Notes: generated by a model not told the origin, from the sequence alone. A stretch of 45,752 nucleotides of DNA from Cetobacterium sp. ZOR0034 (GCF_000799075.1 NZ_JTLI01000020.1:1-45752); one strand, 5' to 3'; positions 10,189 to 18,885 are shown, numbered from the stretch's first letter. Made by a program: numbers and translations.

Positions 10189-10260
10189 ATGTTATTCAGA
10201 AAAAATAGGAATAGGGTACAAAATAATAAGCAACTCTATATTCTGTTATATTCTTGGTAA
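10189..10260 (+). CDS. candidate 23-residue leader peptide
   Basis: ATG at 10189 follows AAAGGGGG (10174-10180) at a normal distance. The frame runs 23 codons to TAA at 10258. The N-terminal part is basic and Asn-rich (RKNRNR near residues 4-9, with two AGG codons) and the end is hydrophobic (LYILLYSW). It lies between a consensus promoter and a terminator hairpin ahead of an amino-acid transporter, where attenuation leaders are found. GGTCAG at 10180-10185 in the ribosome site can pair with CTGACC at 10269-10274. No family is recognised; translation is inferred from the ribosome site and context. Confidence 0.5.
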   Translation: MLFRKNRNRVQNNKQLYILLYSW

Positions 10261-10331
10261 TTTTGATGCTGACCATCCATTTTCATTTATATATGGTTTT
10301 CTTTTTGAAATTATTTATCTTTGTATTTAAA

Positions 10332-10365
10332 GGTCTGAGAGTATAGTATACTTTTAGACTTTTTT
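10332..10365 (+). terminator. attenuator-type terminator before the ABC permease
   Basis: Arms 10332-10344 and 10346-10358 are complementary over 13 positions (two G-U), so the real stem is about 11 bp with a small loop. It is followed by seven T. It lies 32 bases before the permease start and downstream of the promoter at 10115. The 5' arm segment AGAGTATAG (10337-10345) can also pair with CTATATTCT (10236-10244) inside the leader reading frame, which would be an antiterminator. Confidence 0.8.
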
Positions 10366-10397
10366 TATATATTAAAATACTAATAAAGGAGATTTTT

Positions 10398-11060
10398 ATG
10401 GGAGATTACTTAGCTGTACTTAAAACAATTTTTATCGATGGTTACAGATACCAGTATGTTCTACAAGGTTTAACATTCTCTGTTGGTGTAACTGCCTTTT
10501 CAGCCATTTTTGGTGTTATTCTAGGAGTTTTTATCGCACTTTTAAGATTATCAAAATTTAAAATAATCGCAATTTGTTATATTGATTTAATTAGAGGAAC
10601 TCCTGCAGTTGTTCAACTTCTAATTCTTGCTAATATTGTTTTTGCTGGTTTCCGTGATATACCAATTTTCTTAGTAGCTGGTATTGCATTTGGAATAAAC
10701 TCTAGTGCTTATGTTGCTGAAATTATCAGAGCTGGTATTGAAGGACTTGATAAAGGCCAAATGGAAGCGTCTCGTGCTTTAGGAATGAGCTATCCTATCG
10801 CTATGAAGGAGGTTATTATTCCTCAAGCTATCAGAAAAATTTTACCTGCATTAGTTAGTGAATTTATAACACTTTTAAAAGAAACTTCTATTGTTGGTTT
10901 CATTGGTGGAGTTGATCTTTTAAGATCTGCAAACATTATAACTTCTCAAACTTACAGAGGAGTAGAACCACTACTACTAGTTGGATTTATATACCTTATT
11001 TTAGTTGGAATATTTACAAAAATTATGAGAGGCGTTGAAAAGGGGTTGAATAAAGCATGA
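10398..11060 (+). CDS. polar amino-acid ABC transporter permease
   Basis: This is an inner-membrane permease of the HisM/GlnP family: 220 residues, about five hydrophobic segments, and the cytoplasmic EAA loop near 122-150 ([20 protein letters not shown]) that docks on the ATPase. Only one permease gene is present, so the channel is probably a homodimer. The ATG follows AAAGGAG. The last four bases overlap the ATPase gene (ATGA). The substrate is a polar amino acid by family; which one is not determinable here. Expression likely depends on readthrough of the hairpin at 10332-10365. Confidence 0.93.
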   Translation: MGDYLAVLKTIFIDGYRYQYVLQGLTFSVGVTAFSAIFGVILGVFIALLRLSKFKIIAICYIDLIRGTPAVVQLLILANIVFAGFRDIPIFLVAGIAFGINSSAYVAEIIRAGIEGLDKGQMEASRALGMSYPIAMKEVIIPQAIRKILPALVSEFITLLKETSIVGFIGGVDLLRSANIITSQTYRGVEPLLLVGFIYLILVGIFTKIMRGVEKGLNKA

Positions 11061-11785
11061 TAAAAGTGGATGATCTATTTAAAAGTTTTGGCGATTTAGA
11101 AGTTTTAAAAGGAGTTTCAGTTCATATCAATAAAGGTGAGGTTGTTGCAGTTATCGGTCCATCTGGAAGTGGAAAATCAACGTTTTTAAGATGTCTTAAT
11201 CGTTTAGAAGAGCCTACTCTTGGCCACATATATATAAGTGGAGAGGATATTATGCATCCAAGCACTAATATCAATGCTATGAGAGCTAAGGTTGGAATGG
11301 TGTTTCAGCATTTCAATCTATTTCCACATAAAACAGTTTTAGAAAATCTTACTCTTGCACCTTTAAAAGTAAAAGGAATGAGAAAAGAGGATGTCGAAGA
11401 AAAAGCTCTTCTTCTTCTAAAAAAAGTTGGATTAAAAGATAAAGCTTTAGCTTATCCAGAGCAACTTTCTGGAGGACAAAAACAAAGAATAGCTATTGCA
11501 CGAGCTCTTTGTATGGATCCTGAAGTTATTCTTTTCGATGAACCTACTTCGGCTTTAGACCCTGAAATGATTCGTGAAGTTCTTGATGTTATGAGAGATT
11601 TAGCTAAGGATGGAATGACTATGGTTGTTGTTACTCACGAAATGGGGTTTGCTAGAAAAGTAGCAGACAGAGTTTTATTTATGGATGGAGGTTCAATTTT
11701 AGAGGATACAACTCCTGAAGAACTCTTCGAAGGAGTAAATCATTCAAGAGCAAAAGAGTTTATAGAAAAAGTTTTAAACCATTAA
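11057..11785 (+). CDS. polar amino-acid ABC transporter ATPase (GlnQ/HisP family)
   Basis: This 242-residue ABC ATPase powers import through the adjacent permease. Walker A is GPSGSGKST (34-42), the Q-loop is near Q84, the signature is LSGGQKQR (137-144), Walker B is [13 protein letters not shown] (from 158), and the switch histidine is H194 in VVVTHE. All motifs are intact. It is translationally coupled to the permease by a 4-base overlap. The binding-protein gene follows after 25 bases with its own GGAGGAG site. Confidence 0.96.
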   Translation: MIKVDDLFKSFGDLEVLKGVSVHINKGEVVAVIGPSGSGKSTFLRCLNRLEEPTLGHIYISGEDIMHPSTNINAMRAKVGMVFQHFNLFPHKTVLENLTLAPLKVKGMRKEDVEEKALLLLKKVGLKDKALAYPEQLSGGQKQRIAIARALCMDPEVILFDEPTSALDPEMIREVLDVMRDLAKDGMTMVVVTHEMGFARKVADRVLFMDGGSILEDTTPEELFEGVNHSRAKEFIEKVLNH

Positions 11786-11810
11786 TATATTTTATTACTA
11801 GGAGGAGATT

Positions 11811-12530
11811 ATGAAAAAGATTTCAAAAAAGTTGGTTTTATTTTTAATGTTAGTTATGAGTTCTTTCAGTTTTGCTAAGGGGAAGCTTTATGTTGGAACA
11901 AATGCTGAGTTTCCACCTTTTGAATACCTTGATAAAGGAGAGGTTGTTGGATTTGATATCGATCTTGTTAAAGCCATTGGAGAAAAAATTGGAATGGATA
12001 TTGTTATCAAAGACATGTCTTTTGACGGACTTATTCCGGCTTTAGAGATGAACAAAATTGATATTGTTATTGCAGGAATGACTGCAAATGAAGAAAGAAA
12101 GAAAACTGTTAATTTCTCAGAGCCATACTATACAGCAAACCAAGTTATAATTCTAAATGAATCTAACGAAGATATTAAAACTTTTGATGACTTAAATGGA
12201 AAATTAGTTGGAGTAGTTCTTGGATTCACTGGAGATGTTGTTGTAAGTGAGATGAAAGAGGTTAAGAGTAAAAAATATAATGCATCTTACGCTGCTATAA
12301 TGGAGCTACAAAGTAAAAAAATTGATGCTATAGTTTTAGATTCAGAAACAGCTTTAAACTATGTGAAGCACAATAAAGCTCTAAAGCTAGCTCAAACTGC
12401 TGGTGAAGCAGAGGAATATGCAATCGCTATATCAAAGAAAAATGTTGATCTTTTAGAAAAAATAAACAAAGCTTTAGAAGAGATTAAAGCCGATGGAACT
12501 TATGATTCACTATTAAAAAAACATATGTAA
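11811..12530 (+). CDS. periplasmic amino-acid-binding protein of the ABC transporter
   Basis: This is a family 3 solute-binding protein of 239 residues. Residues 1-22 form a Sec signal peptide ending FSFA, with no lipobox cysteine, so the mature protein should be soluble in the periplasm, as expected for a diderm. The mature N-terminus (LYVGTNAEFPPFEY) and FDGLIPALEMNKIDIVIAGM are typical of the SBP_bac_3 fold. It supplies substrate to the permease/ATPase pair just upstream. Ligand identity cannot be called. Confidence 0.93.
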   Translation: MKKISKKLVLFLMLVMSSFSFAKGKLYVGTNAEFPPFEYLDKGEVVGFDIDLVKAIGEKIGMDIVIKDMSFDGLIPALEMNKIDIVIAGMTANEERKKTVNFSEPYYTANQVIILNESNEDIKTFDDLNGKLVGVVLGFTGDVVVSEMKEVKSKKYNASYAAIMELQSKKIDAIVLDSETALNYVKHNKALKLAQTAGEAEEYAIAISKKNVDLLEKINKALEEIKADGTYDSLLKKHM

Positions 12531-12562
12531 AAAAATCCCCCTCTAGATATTTTCTAGAGGGG
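12531..12562. terminator. hairpin terminator shared by convergent genes
   Basis: A perfect 10-bp stem CCCCTCTAGA/TCTAGAGGGG (12538-12547 with 12553-12562) has the loop TATTT. A seven-base A-run precedes it on the plus strand, so read on the minus strand it is a canonical terminator with a T-run, serving the carbonic anhydrase gene. On the plus strand there is no immediate T-run and termination is likely weaker. Confidence 0.85.
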
Positions 12563-12673
12563 ATATTCACTTTCTTCATTTTTTTTATAACCTACTTCAA
12601 ATGATAAATTTATTCTTCCGAAAAGTATATGAATTCCGTTGGTGAAACAAATTAATCATTCTTTTAAACTTTT

Positions 12674-13312
12674 CTAAATTTCATACTCTTTCGGAATAAT
12701 GCCTTTTATTTTCCAATCTTCAAAAGGAATCTCCATCTCTTTTATCTTTCCATTTCTAATATCTAAGATCCACCCATGAATTTTTGGATATTTCCCTGTT
12801 TCAATTCTATTTCTTATCACTGAAAGTTCAAATATATGCTTTAATTGCTCTAATACATTTAACTCTGTAAGTCTATCTAATCTATCTTGCTCATTCTCAA
12901 GACTTTCTAACTCCTCTTTATGTTCAACCTCTATCTTTTTTATTGGCATTAACCAACTTGAAATTATAGAAGAGTGTCTACATTTATCATGAGCTGTTTT
13001 TATTCCTCCACATTCATAATGACCCGAAACAATTATATGTTCAACTTCTAACTGTTCTACTGCGTATTCTAATGTCGCTAAAAAATTCATATCATTTGAA
13101 AAAACTTGATTCGCTATATTTCTATGAATAAAGAAACTCCCAGGCTCACTCTGTGTGAATGTATCTATCGGCATTCTGCTATCTGAACATCCTATATATA
13201 AAAATGGGGGATTTTGCCCTTTTGAAAGATTATTAAAATAATCCTTATCTAAATCTAGTTTTTTTTCAACCCATTCTAAATTCTCTCTTAATAAATCGTT
13301 ATAGTTTTGCAT
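12674..13312 (-). CDS. can: beta-class carbonic anhydrase
   Basis: This enzyme interconverts CO2 and bicarbonate. The 212-residue protein has the beta-class zinc site: C42 in GCSDSR, H98 and C101 in SGHYECGGI, with D44 and R46 forming the catalytic dyad. The length matches E. coli Can/CynT. A GAGGAGGAAAT ribosome site lies right before the ATG. It is a single gene, convergent with the ABC operon and divergent from eda. Confidence 0.95.
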   Translation of the reverse strand: MQNYNDLLRENLEWVEKKLDLDKDYFNNLSKGQNPPFLYIGCSDSRMPIDTFTQSEPGSFFIHRNIANQVFSNDMNFLATLEYAVEQLEVEHIIVSGHYECGGIKTAHDKCRHSSIISSWLMPIKKIEVEHKEELESLENEQDRLDRLTELNVLEQLKHIFELSVIRNRIETGKYPKIHGWILDIRNGKIKEMEIPFEDWKIKGIIPKEYEI

Positions 13313-13402
13313 TATTTCCTCCTCAAATAAAATAGAGTCTTATTTTATATTCTACTATATTTTCCACTATATTTCTACTTTTTTAGTGGTTTTTTTTGAC
13401 CA

Positions 13403-13418
13403 GTTCCATATGTGGAAC
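13403..13418. promoter_or_regulatory. candidate operator upstream of eda-kdgK
   Basis: GTTCCATATGTGGAAC has perfect 6-bp arms (GTTCCA/TGGAAC) around TATG. It lies 93 bases before the eda start in the 198-bp divergent region with the carbonic anhydrase gene. TGGAA/TTCCA dyads are known for IclR-family operators, and an IclR-type regulator is encoded at 17548, but a link between the two is inference. Confidence 0.45.
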
Positions 13419-13510
13419 ATTTTTATAAAACTAATATTGTTTATTTATTGCTTTTTTTATAAAATTTACTTGTTGAATGAACGAAACGAATTCTGAGGAG
13501 GTTTCAAATT

Positions 13511-14149
13511 ATGTTAAAAAAACACGAAATTATAGATAGAATTATTAGTACTGGAGTAGTTGCTGTTGTTAGAGCTGAAAATCTAGATGAAGCCAAGCGT
13601 ATTTCTAACGCTTGTATCGCTGGTGGAGTTAATGCAATAGAAGTTACTTACACTGTTCCTGGAGCAACTGAAGTTATCAGAGAACTTTCTAAAGAGTTCC
13701 CTGGAGATAACTTTATTATAGGAGCTGGAACTGTACTTGATAGCGAAACTGCTAGACTTGCTATATTAGCTGGAGCAAAATATATTGTTTCTCCAGGATT
13801 TGATGTAGAAACTGCTAAACTTTGTAACAGATACGCTATCCCTTATATGCCTGGATGCATGACTATAACTGAAATGCTTAAAGCTATGGAGTTAGGTTGT
13901 GACATTATAAAACTTTTCCCTGGAAGTGCCTTTGGACCAGACTTTATAAAAGCTGTAAAGGCACCTCTACCTCAAGCAAACATAATGCCTACAGGTGGAG
14001 TGTCAATAGACAATGTTGACCAATGGATAAAAAATGGAGTAGTTGCTGTTGGTGTTGGTGGTAAATTAGCTACTGGACCAAGTGACGAGATCACTGCTGC
14101 TGCTAAAGCTTTCGTTGAGAAAGTTAAAAAGGTTAGAGAGGAGATCTAA
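13511..14149 (+). CDS. eda: KDPG/KHG aldolase (bifunctional)
   Basis: Eda cleaves 2-keto-3-deoxy-6-phosphogluconate to pyruvate and glyceraldehyde-3-phosphate. The 212-residue class I aldolase has the Schiff-base lysine K134 in DIIKLFPG and the general base E44 in AIEVTYTV, with PTGGVS near the phosphate site. A GAGGAGG site precedes the ATG. The kinase kdgK follows after two bases, so the pair converts KDG to central intermediates. Uronate or pectin degradation genes are not in this window. Confidence 0.96.
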   Translation: MLKKHEIIDRIISTGVVAVVRAENLDEAKRISNACIAGGVNAIEVTYTVPGATEVIRELSKEFPGDNFIIGAGTVLDSETARLAILAGAKYIVSPGFDVETAKLCNRYAIPYMPGCMTITEMLKAMELGCDIIKLFPGSAFGPDFIKAVKAPLPQANIMPTGGVSIDNVDQWIKNGVVAVGVGGKLATGPSDEITAAAKAFVEKVKKVREEI

Positions 14150-14151
14150 TT

Positions 14152-15141
14152 ATGAGTAAAATAGTAACTCTTGGAGAGATAATGTTACGTCTTTCTACAG
14201 AAAACAACAATAGATTTGTACAAAGTAATACTTTCAGAGCCGATTATGGTGGGGGAGAAGCTAACGTTGCTGTTTCATTAGCTAACTTTGGAATTGAATC
14301 TGAGTATGTTACTAAGTTGCCAAACAATCCACTTTCTGATTCAATATTCAGATATTTAAAAGCTAACAATGTAGCTACTGAAAATATAGTCTTAGGTGGA
14401 GAAAGACTTGGAACTTACTACCTAGAGGTTGGAACAAGTGTAAGAGCTTCATCTGTAATCTATGATAGAAAATACTCATCATTCTCTACTTTAGATTATA
14501 CTGAACTTCAAATTGAAAATATTTTAAAAGATTGTAAGATTTTACATCTTTCAGGAATCACTCCTGCTCTTTCAGATAGTTGTAAAGAGTTAATGGATAA
14601 AATCATGATAAAAGCAAAAGAGATGGGAGTTTTAATCAGTTTTGATTTCAACTACAGAGGAAAGCTTTGGACTTTAGATGAAGCTGCTCCGGTTTTAACT
14701 AGCTACTTGCCATATGTAGATATCTGTTTTGCTGGAGTTTTAGATGCTAAAAACATTATGAAACTGGGAGATCATTTAGATTTAACAGAGTATTATAGAG
14801 AAATCACAAAAAACTTCCCTAACATTAAGTTTTTGCTTTCGACAAAGCGTGAGACTCACTCGGTTAATGAGAACTCTTTAACTGGTTTCGTTTTTAAAGA
14901 TGGTGAGCTTGTAAGCTCACCTAGATATACCTTCCAAATCGTTGACAGAGTTGGTGGAGGAGATGCCTTCGCTGCTGGTGCACTATTTGGAATCTACAAC
15001 AACCTATCACCTAAGGAGATTGTAGATTTTGCAACTGCTGCTTCTGTATATAAGCATACTGTAAGAGGAGATGCAAACCTAGTTTCAAAAGATGAGATTT
15101 ATAACATCATCAACAATGGTATTTCAACTGTTTCTAGATAA
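14152..15141 (+). CDS. kdgK: 2-keto-3-deoxygluconate kinase
   Basis: This is a PfkB/ribokinase-family sugar kinase of 329 residues. The N-terminal region has the sugar-binding DYGGGEANVA, and the C-terminal PfkB signature DRVGGGDAFAAGAL has the catalytic base at D271. It phosphorylates KDG to KDPG, the substrate of the upstream aldolase, two bases away. The pairing with eda is the main reason for KDG specificity over other PfkB sugars. Confidence 0.92.
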   Translation: MSKIVTLGEIMLRLSTENNNRFVQSNTFRADYGGGEANVAVSLANFGIESEYVTKLPNNPLSDSIFRYLKANNVATENIVLGGERLGTYYLEVGTSVRASSVIYDRKYSSFSTLDYTELQIENILKDCKILHLSGITPALSDSCKELMDKIMIKAKEMGVLISFDFNYRGKLWTLDEAAPVLTSYLPYVDICFAGVLDAKNIMKLGDHLDLTEYYREITKNFPNIKFLLSTKRETHSVNENSLTGFVFKDGELVSSPRYTFQIVDRVGGGDAFAAGALFGIYNNLSPKEIVDFATAASVYKHTVRGDANLVSKDEIYNIINNGISTVSR

Positions 15142-15147
15142 TATATA

Positions 15148-15180
15148 AAAAAGGTAAGGATACTCACCCCTTACCTTTTT
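15148..15180. terminator. bidirectional terminator between kdgK and hcp
   Basis: A 12-bp stem AAAAAGGTAAGG/CCTTACCTTTTT (15148-15159 with 15169-15180) has a nine-base loop. The A-run and T-run flanks let it work on both strands, for two convergent genes. Confidence 0.92.
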
Positions 15181-15204
15181 GCTTTTTTATATTTTTAAAA
15201 CTAA

Positions 15205-16872
15205 TTAGAATCTTTTTAAATCCTCTTCTACACTGCTTATAGTTCCAATGTTGAAGTTATCTATTAAAACTTGTAAAACATTTCCTGATAAAAATGCTGG
15301 AATTGTTGGTCCTAAGTTTATATTTTTAACTCCTAAATGTAATAATGCAAGTAAAACGATTACTGCTTTTTGCTCGTACCAAGCTATATTATAAGCTATT
15401 GGTAACTCGTTGATATCCTCTAATCCAAATACCGCTTTTAATTTCAGAGCTATAACTGCTAACGAGTATGAATCGTTACATTGTCCCGCATCTAAAACTC
15501 TTGGAATCCCTCCGATATCTCCTAAATCTAATTTATTATATTTATATTTTGCACATCCAGCTGTTAATATAACTGTATCTTTTGGTAGGTTTGCAGCAAA
15601 CTCTGTGTAGTAATCTCTAGATTTCATTCTTCCATCACATCCAGCCATTACATAGAATCTTCTGATTGCTCCAGATTTTACTGCATCGATAACTTTATCA
15701 GCCAATTGAAGCACTTGGTTGTGAGCAAATCCTCCAACTATCTTTCCTGTTTCAATCTCTGTTGGAGAGGCACAAGTTTTTGCAAGCTCTATAACTTCAC
15801 TAAAATCTTTCTTTCCATCTTTTTCAGCTACTCTTTTCCATCCTGGGAATCCAGTTGCATTTGTTGTGAATACTTTTCCTTCATAAGAAGCTCCAGCTTT
15901 TGGAGGAACAATACAGTTTGTTGTGAAGATAATTGGACCGTTGAATGTCTCAAACTCTTCTTTTTGTTTCCACCAAGCGTTTCCATAATTTCCAGCTAAA
16001 TGTTTATACTTTTTTAGCTCTGGATAGTAGTGAGCTGGTAACATCTCAGAGTGAGTATATACATCCACTCCTGTTCCCTCTGTTTGCTCTAGCAATTGAA
16101 CGATATCATTTAAATCATGTCCTGATATTAAAATTCCTGGATTGTTTCTAACTCCTATATTTACCTCTGTGATTTCTGGATTTCCAAACTTTCCTGTATT
16201 AGCTGAATCTAGTAAAGCCATTACATCTACTCCAAACTTTCCAGTTTCTAATGTAAGTCCAACTAAATCTCCTAACTCTAAGCTATTATCCAATGTTGAT
16301 ACTAAAGCTTTTTCTATAAACATCACAATCTCTGAGTTTTCATATCCTAAGTTTACAGAGTGCTCATAATAAGCTGCCATTCCTTTTAATCCATAAGTAA
16401 TAACTTCTCTTAATGATCTTATATCTTCATTCTCTGTACTTAAAACTCCTATACTTAAAGCTTTTTTATTCATATCAGCTAAAGTTTCAACTCTAAATGT
16501 CATTGCATCATGATTAGCTAATCTTTTTATAGTTATTGAGTTCTCTTTTACAAAGTTTTCTAATCTATCTCTTAACTTTAATCCTTTTAAGATCTCTTCC
16601 GCTATCATATTATCATCAAAGTTTGCGTTTGTGATAGTTATGAATAGTGCATTTGTTATATAGTAATCTAACTCTGAATTGAATTTTTTATCCTCTAATC
16701 TTAGTTCTAAAGCTATATTTTCTCTCAATATTGAGATTCCTTTTGCTATATATATTAATAAATCTTGAAGGTTTGATGTTGTTGGTTGTTTTCCACAAAC
16801 TCCTACTACTGAGCAGCCTTTATTTCCTGCTGTTTCTTGACATTGAAAACAAAACATTGGTATTTTTTCCAT
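15205..16872 (-). CDS. hcp: hydroxylamine reductase / hybrid-cluster protein
   Basis: Hcp is an iron-sulfur enzyme linked to NO and hydroxylamine detoxification. The 555-residue protein has an N-terminal cysteine set C8, C11, C20, C26 (CX2CX8CX5C), the class I spacing typical of strict anaerobes. Later cysteines that ligate the hybrid Fe-S-O cluster are visible in [27 protein letters not shown] and DAGQCND. It is a single gene with AAGGAG before the ATG. The hcr reductase gene is not adjacent, as is usual for class I. A perfect FNR/CRP-type palindrome precedes its promoter. Confidence 0.96.
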   Translation of the reverse strand: MEKIPMFCFQCQETAGNKGCSVVGVCGKQPTTSNLQDLLIYIAKGISILRENIALELRLEDKKFNSELDYYITNALFITITNANFDDNMIAEEILKGLKLRDRLENFVKENSITIKRLANHDAMTFRVETLADMNKKALSIGVLSTENEDIRSLREVITYGLKGMAAYYEHSVNLGYENSEIVMFIEKALVSTLDNSLELGDLVGLTLETGKFGVDVMALLDSANTGKFGNPEITEVNIGVRNNPGILISGHDLNDIVQLLEQTEGTGVDVYTHSEMLPAHYYPELKKYKHLAGNYGNAWWKQKEEFETFNGPIIFTTNCIVPPKAGASYEGKVFTTNATGFPGWKRVAEKDGKKDFSEVIELAKTCASPTEIETGKIVGGFAHNQVLQLADKVIDAVKSGAIRRFYVMAGCDGRMKSRDYYTEFAANLPKDTVILTAGCAKYKYNKLDLGDIGGIPRVLDAGQCNDSYSLAVIALKLKAVFGLEDINELPIAYNIAWYEQKAVIVLLALLHLGVKNINLGPTIPAFLSGNVLQVLIDNFNIGTISSVEEDLKRF

Positions 16873-16908
16873 CTTCTTAATCTCCTTTTATTTAAAATTT
16901 CTAAATAG

Positions 16909-16914
16909 ATTATA
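16909..16914 (-). promoter_or_regulatory. -10 element of the hcp promoter
   Basis: On the minus strand this reads TATAAT, within GATATAATC. Transcription would start near 16902, about 30 bases before the hcp ATG. No good -35 is present, as expected for a promoter driven by an activator bound to the palindrome at 16936-16951. Confidence 0.7.
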
Positions 16915-16935
16915 TCAGTATAGTTTATATTTTTC

Positions 16936-16951
16936 TGTAACATATGTTACA
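16936..16951. promoter_or_regulatory. FNR/CRP-family operator (HcpR-like) upstream of hcp
   Basis: TGTAACATATGTTACA is a perfect 16-bp palindrome. Its centre lies about 41.5 bp upstream of the hcp start predicted from the -10 at 16909, the classical class II activator position. CRP/FNR-family HcpR regulators are known to control hcp in many anaerobes. The same site is about 58 bp upstream of the likely start of the divergent lipoprotein gene. No CRP-family gene is in the window. Confidence 0.75.
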
Positions 16952-17034
16952 AAACAACTTTTTTTCTAGTAGATTTGATTTATTTAGAGTATAATTGGAT
17001 TAATTCTTAAAATATTTTTTATTGGGAGGAATTT

Positions 17035-17544
17035 ATGAAGAAATTTACATTTTTAATCGTTTTTCTACTTTTAGTTATGGGATGTAGCAATAATACTAAC
17101 TATAAAGTTTCTGATTTTTTTGTTGCTGGAGACTTTGAATACAAAGGTGGATTTGAAGGTGCTGGATTTAAAACTTCTAGCAAATATATAAATCATAATG
17201 GACATAGGTTTATTGTTGAAAATATAACCGATACTGCAACTACAGTTCAAAAAATATATCTAATTACAAAAGATTCAATTGATTTAGTTTTTACTGGGGA
17301 AGATACCACTGCTGATTTAGCTACTCTTAATCTTAATACTAGAGAGACTGTTTTAAAGCTTCCATTTAAGATTGGAAACAATTGGACTTCTGCTGGAAAT
17401 AGGTATGAAATTATTGATTTTATCGATGCTGAATCTGGTCAAGAGATAACAGTTGAAAAAACATATAGCAATGGAAACGTCGAAAGAATAATATACCAAA
17501 AAGGATTTGGCAAAATATCTAGAGTTTTAATTTTAGGGAGTTAG
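17035..17544 (+). CDS. putative lipoprotein, unknown function
   Basis: The 169-residue protein has a type II signal peptide with lipobox LVMGC and cysteine at 17, followed by SNN, so it should be lipid-anchored in the envelope. The rest is polar and beta-rich in appearance. I recognise no family. The ATG follows GGGAGGA, and TATAAT at 16990-16995 is a likely -10. The IclR-type regulator starts three bases after its stop, so the two are probably cotranscribed. It is divergent from hcp. Confidence 0.8.
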   Translation: MKKFTFLIVFLLLVMGCSNNTNYKVSDFFVAGDFEYKGGFEGAGFKTSSKYINHNGHRFIVENITDTATTVQKIYLITKDSIDLVFTGEDTTADLATLNLNTRETVLKLPFKIGNNWTSAGNRYEIIDFIDAESGQEITVEKTYSNGNVERIIYQKGFGKISRVLILGS

Positions 17545-17547
17545 CTT

Positions 17548-18300
17548 ATGAAAAAACTTGTACCTGCTATGGAAAAAATAGATAAAATTTTTAATTATCT
17601 ATATCTAAAAGAGAGAGCTTCACAAGCTGAAATCTCTAGGGATCTATCTATCCCTAAAGCTACTACAAATAGACTTCTTTATACTTTAGTGTCTATTGGG
17701 TATGTCAGTCAAAGTGGAAAAGAGTATACTCTTGGAAATAAATTTGATTATTTTTCTAATAAAAATGAAAACTATAATCTTATTAAAAATGTTTCTTATC
17801 CATATTTAGAGGAGCTTTCTTTAAAATTTAAAGAGACATTTAAAGTAAGTGTATTTGATAAAAATAAAATTAGAGTAATTGCTTCTGTTGAAAGTAATGA
17901 TTATTATAAAATTACTGTTCCTGAAAATGCAATTTTTCCACTTCATGCTGGAGCTGCTAGTAAAATTTTAATCTGTCAATTAACAGAAAAAAAATTAAGC
18001 TCTCTTCTTCCTGAAGTTTTACCAAAATATACTGAAAATACTATTACAAATAGAGATGTATTGAAAAAAGAGCTTTTTAAAGTGAATATTAAAAAAATTG
18101 CTTTTGACAATATGGAACATTCAAATACAATCAGTGCTGTCGCTACTCCTATATATGATCAAAATAATAAAATCATTGCTGCTGTTAGTTGTCCTTTTTT
18201 TAGTAGCAGTTCAAATGAACCACATATAAATGAAATTATTAAAGCTATGAAAGAAGTTTGTAACAAAATTAGTGAGGTTTTACAAAAAATGTCTTATTAA
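17548..18300 (+). CDS. IclR-family transcriptional regulator
   Basis: The 250-residue protein has an N-terminal winged helix (about 10-60; ASQAEISRDLSIPKATTNRL is the HTH) and a C-terminal IclR effector-binding domain. IclR proteins sense small carbon compounds and bind short palindromes. I chose the ATG at 17548 because of TTAGGGAG nine bases upstream; the ATG at 17569 is an alternative. The target is not evident. Known IclR members include KdgR-type regulators, and the eda-kdgK operon 3.4 kb upstream has a GTTCCA/TGGAAC dyad, but this is only suggestive. Confidence 0.9.
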   Translation: MKKLVPAMEKIDKIFNYLYLKERASQAEISRDLSIPKATTNRLLYTLVSIGYVSQSGKEYTLGNKFDYFSNKNENYNLIKNVSYPYLEELSLKFKETFKVSVFDKNKIRVIASVESNDYYKITVPENAIFPLHAGAASKILICQLTEKKLSSLLPEVLPKYTENTITNRDVLKKELFKVNIKKIAFDNMEHSNTISAVATPIYDQNNKIIAAVSCPFFSSSSNEPHINEIIKAMKEVCNKISEVLQKMSY

Positions 18301-18345
18301 TTTTAATTTTTTTAAAGGAAATATAAATTTTTCTCGAATAATAGA

Positions 18346-18376
18346 AGCGATGTTAGTAAAACTAACCACGCTTTTT
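18346..18376 (+). terminator. terminator-like hairpin just before the dps ribosome site
   Basis: AGCG/CGCT and TGTTAGT-side pairing GTTAGT/ACTAAC form a two-part stem with a 2x2 internal loop and an AAA loop (18346-18372), followed by five T. The dps ribosome site AAGGAGG begins only about four bases later. It may end iclR transcription or act as an attenuator for dps. Confidence 0.6.
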
Positions 18377-18391
18377 AAAGGAGGATTTTTT

Positions 18392-18835
18392 ATGGATAAT
18401 ATGAATTTAGTATTTCAAATGAACAAATTTGTTGGAGATTTACATGTTTTCAAAGCGAAAGTTCACAACTTCCACTGGAATTTGGTTGGAGAGCACTTTT
18501 TCGTTATCCATCCTATGCTTGATGGAATAATGTCAGAGATTGATGAACAAATAGATTCAGTTGCAGAAAGACTGCTTATGGCTGGACATAGACCACATGC
18601 GTCTCTTGCTATTTATTTAAAACATACAGTTCTTTCTGAGATTGAAAGTAAACCTTATTGTGCTAAAGAAGCTGTTAATCTTATGCTTGCAGATTTTAAA
18701 GTTCTTTTAGCTGAAATTAATATTATAATGAAATTAGCTGAAAAAGAGGATAATCAAGCCACTCTTTCTCTTATGACTGATATAGCTGCTCTTTACCAAA
18801 AACATATTTGGATGTTTGGAGCTTGGCTTGCATAA
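18392..18835 (+). CDS. dps: Dps-family ferritin-like protein
   Basis: Dps dodecamers store iron and protect DNA from peroxide. The protein is 147 residues from the ATG at 18392, which has AAAGGAGG nine bases upstream; the open frame before it is non-coding. Ferroxidase-site residues of the inter-subunit type are present: H28 (NFHWNL), H40, D44, D55 and E59 (DSVAERL). Length and motifs match the family. It follows the IclR gene by 91 bases. Confidence 0.94.
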   Translation: MDNMNLVFQMNKFVGDLHVFKAKVHNFHWNLVGEHFFVIHPMLDGIMSEIDEQIDSVAERLLMAGHRPHASLAIYLKHTVLSEIESKPYCAKEAVNLMLADFKVLLAEINIIMKLAEKEDNQATLSLMTDIAALYQKHIWMFGAWLA

Positions 18836-18854
18836 TTAAGCTAACCACAAAAAT

Positions 18855-18884
18855 AAAACCCCTTGAAATTTCAAGGGGCTTTTT
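18855..18884. terminator. bidirectional terminator between dps and the PTS IIA gene
   Basis: CCCCTTGAAA/TTTCAAGGGG (18859-18878) is a perfect inverted repeat with an A-run before it and a T-run after it. It serves two convergent genes. Confidence 0.93.
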
Positions 18885-18885
18885 A

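Noticed and set aside
10150..10397. T-box or known riboswitch in the leader of the amino-acid transporter
   Set aside because: I found no T-box core motif or other riboswitch consensus. The small frame plus terminator explains the leader better.
15410..16369. Several short plus-strand open frames inside hcp
   Set aside because: All are antisense to a strongly supported Hcp with intact cysteine motifs.
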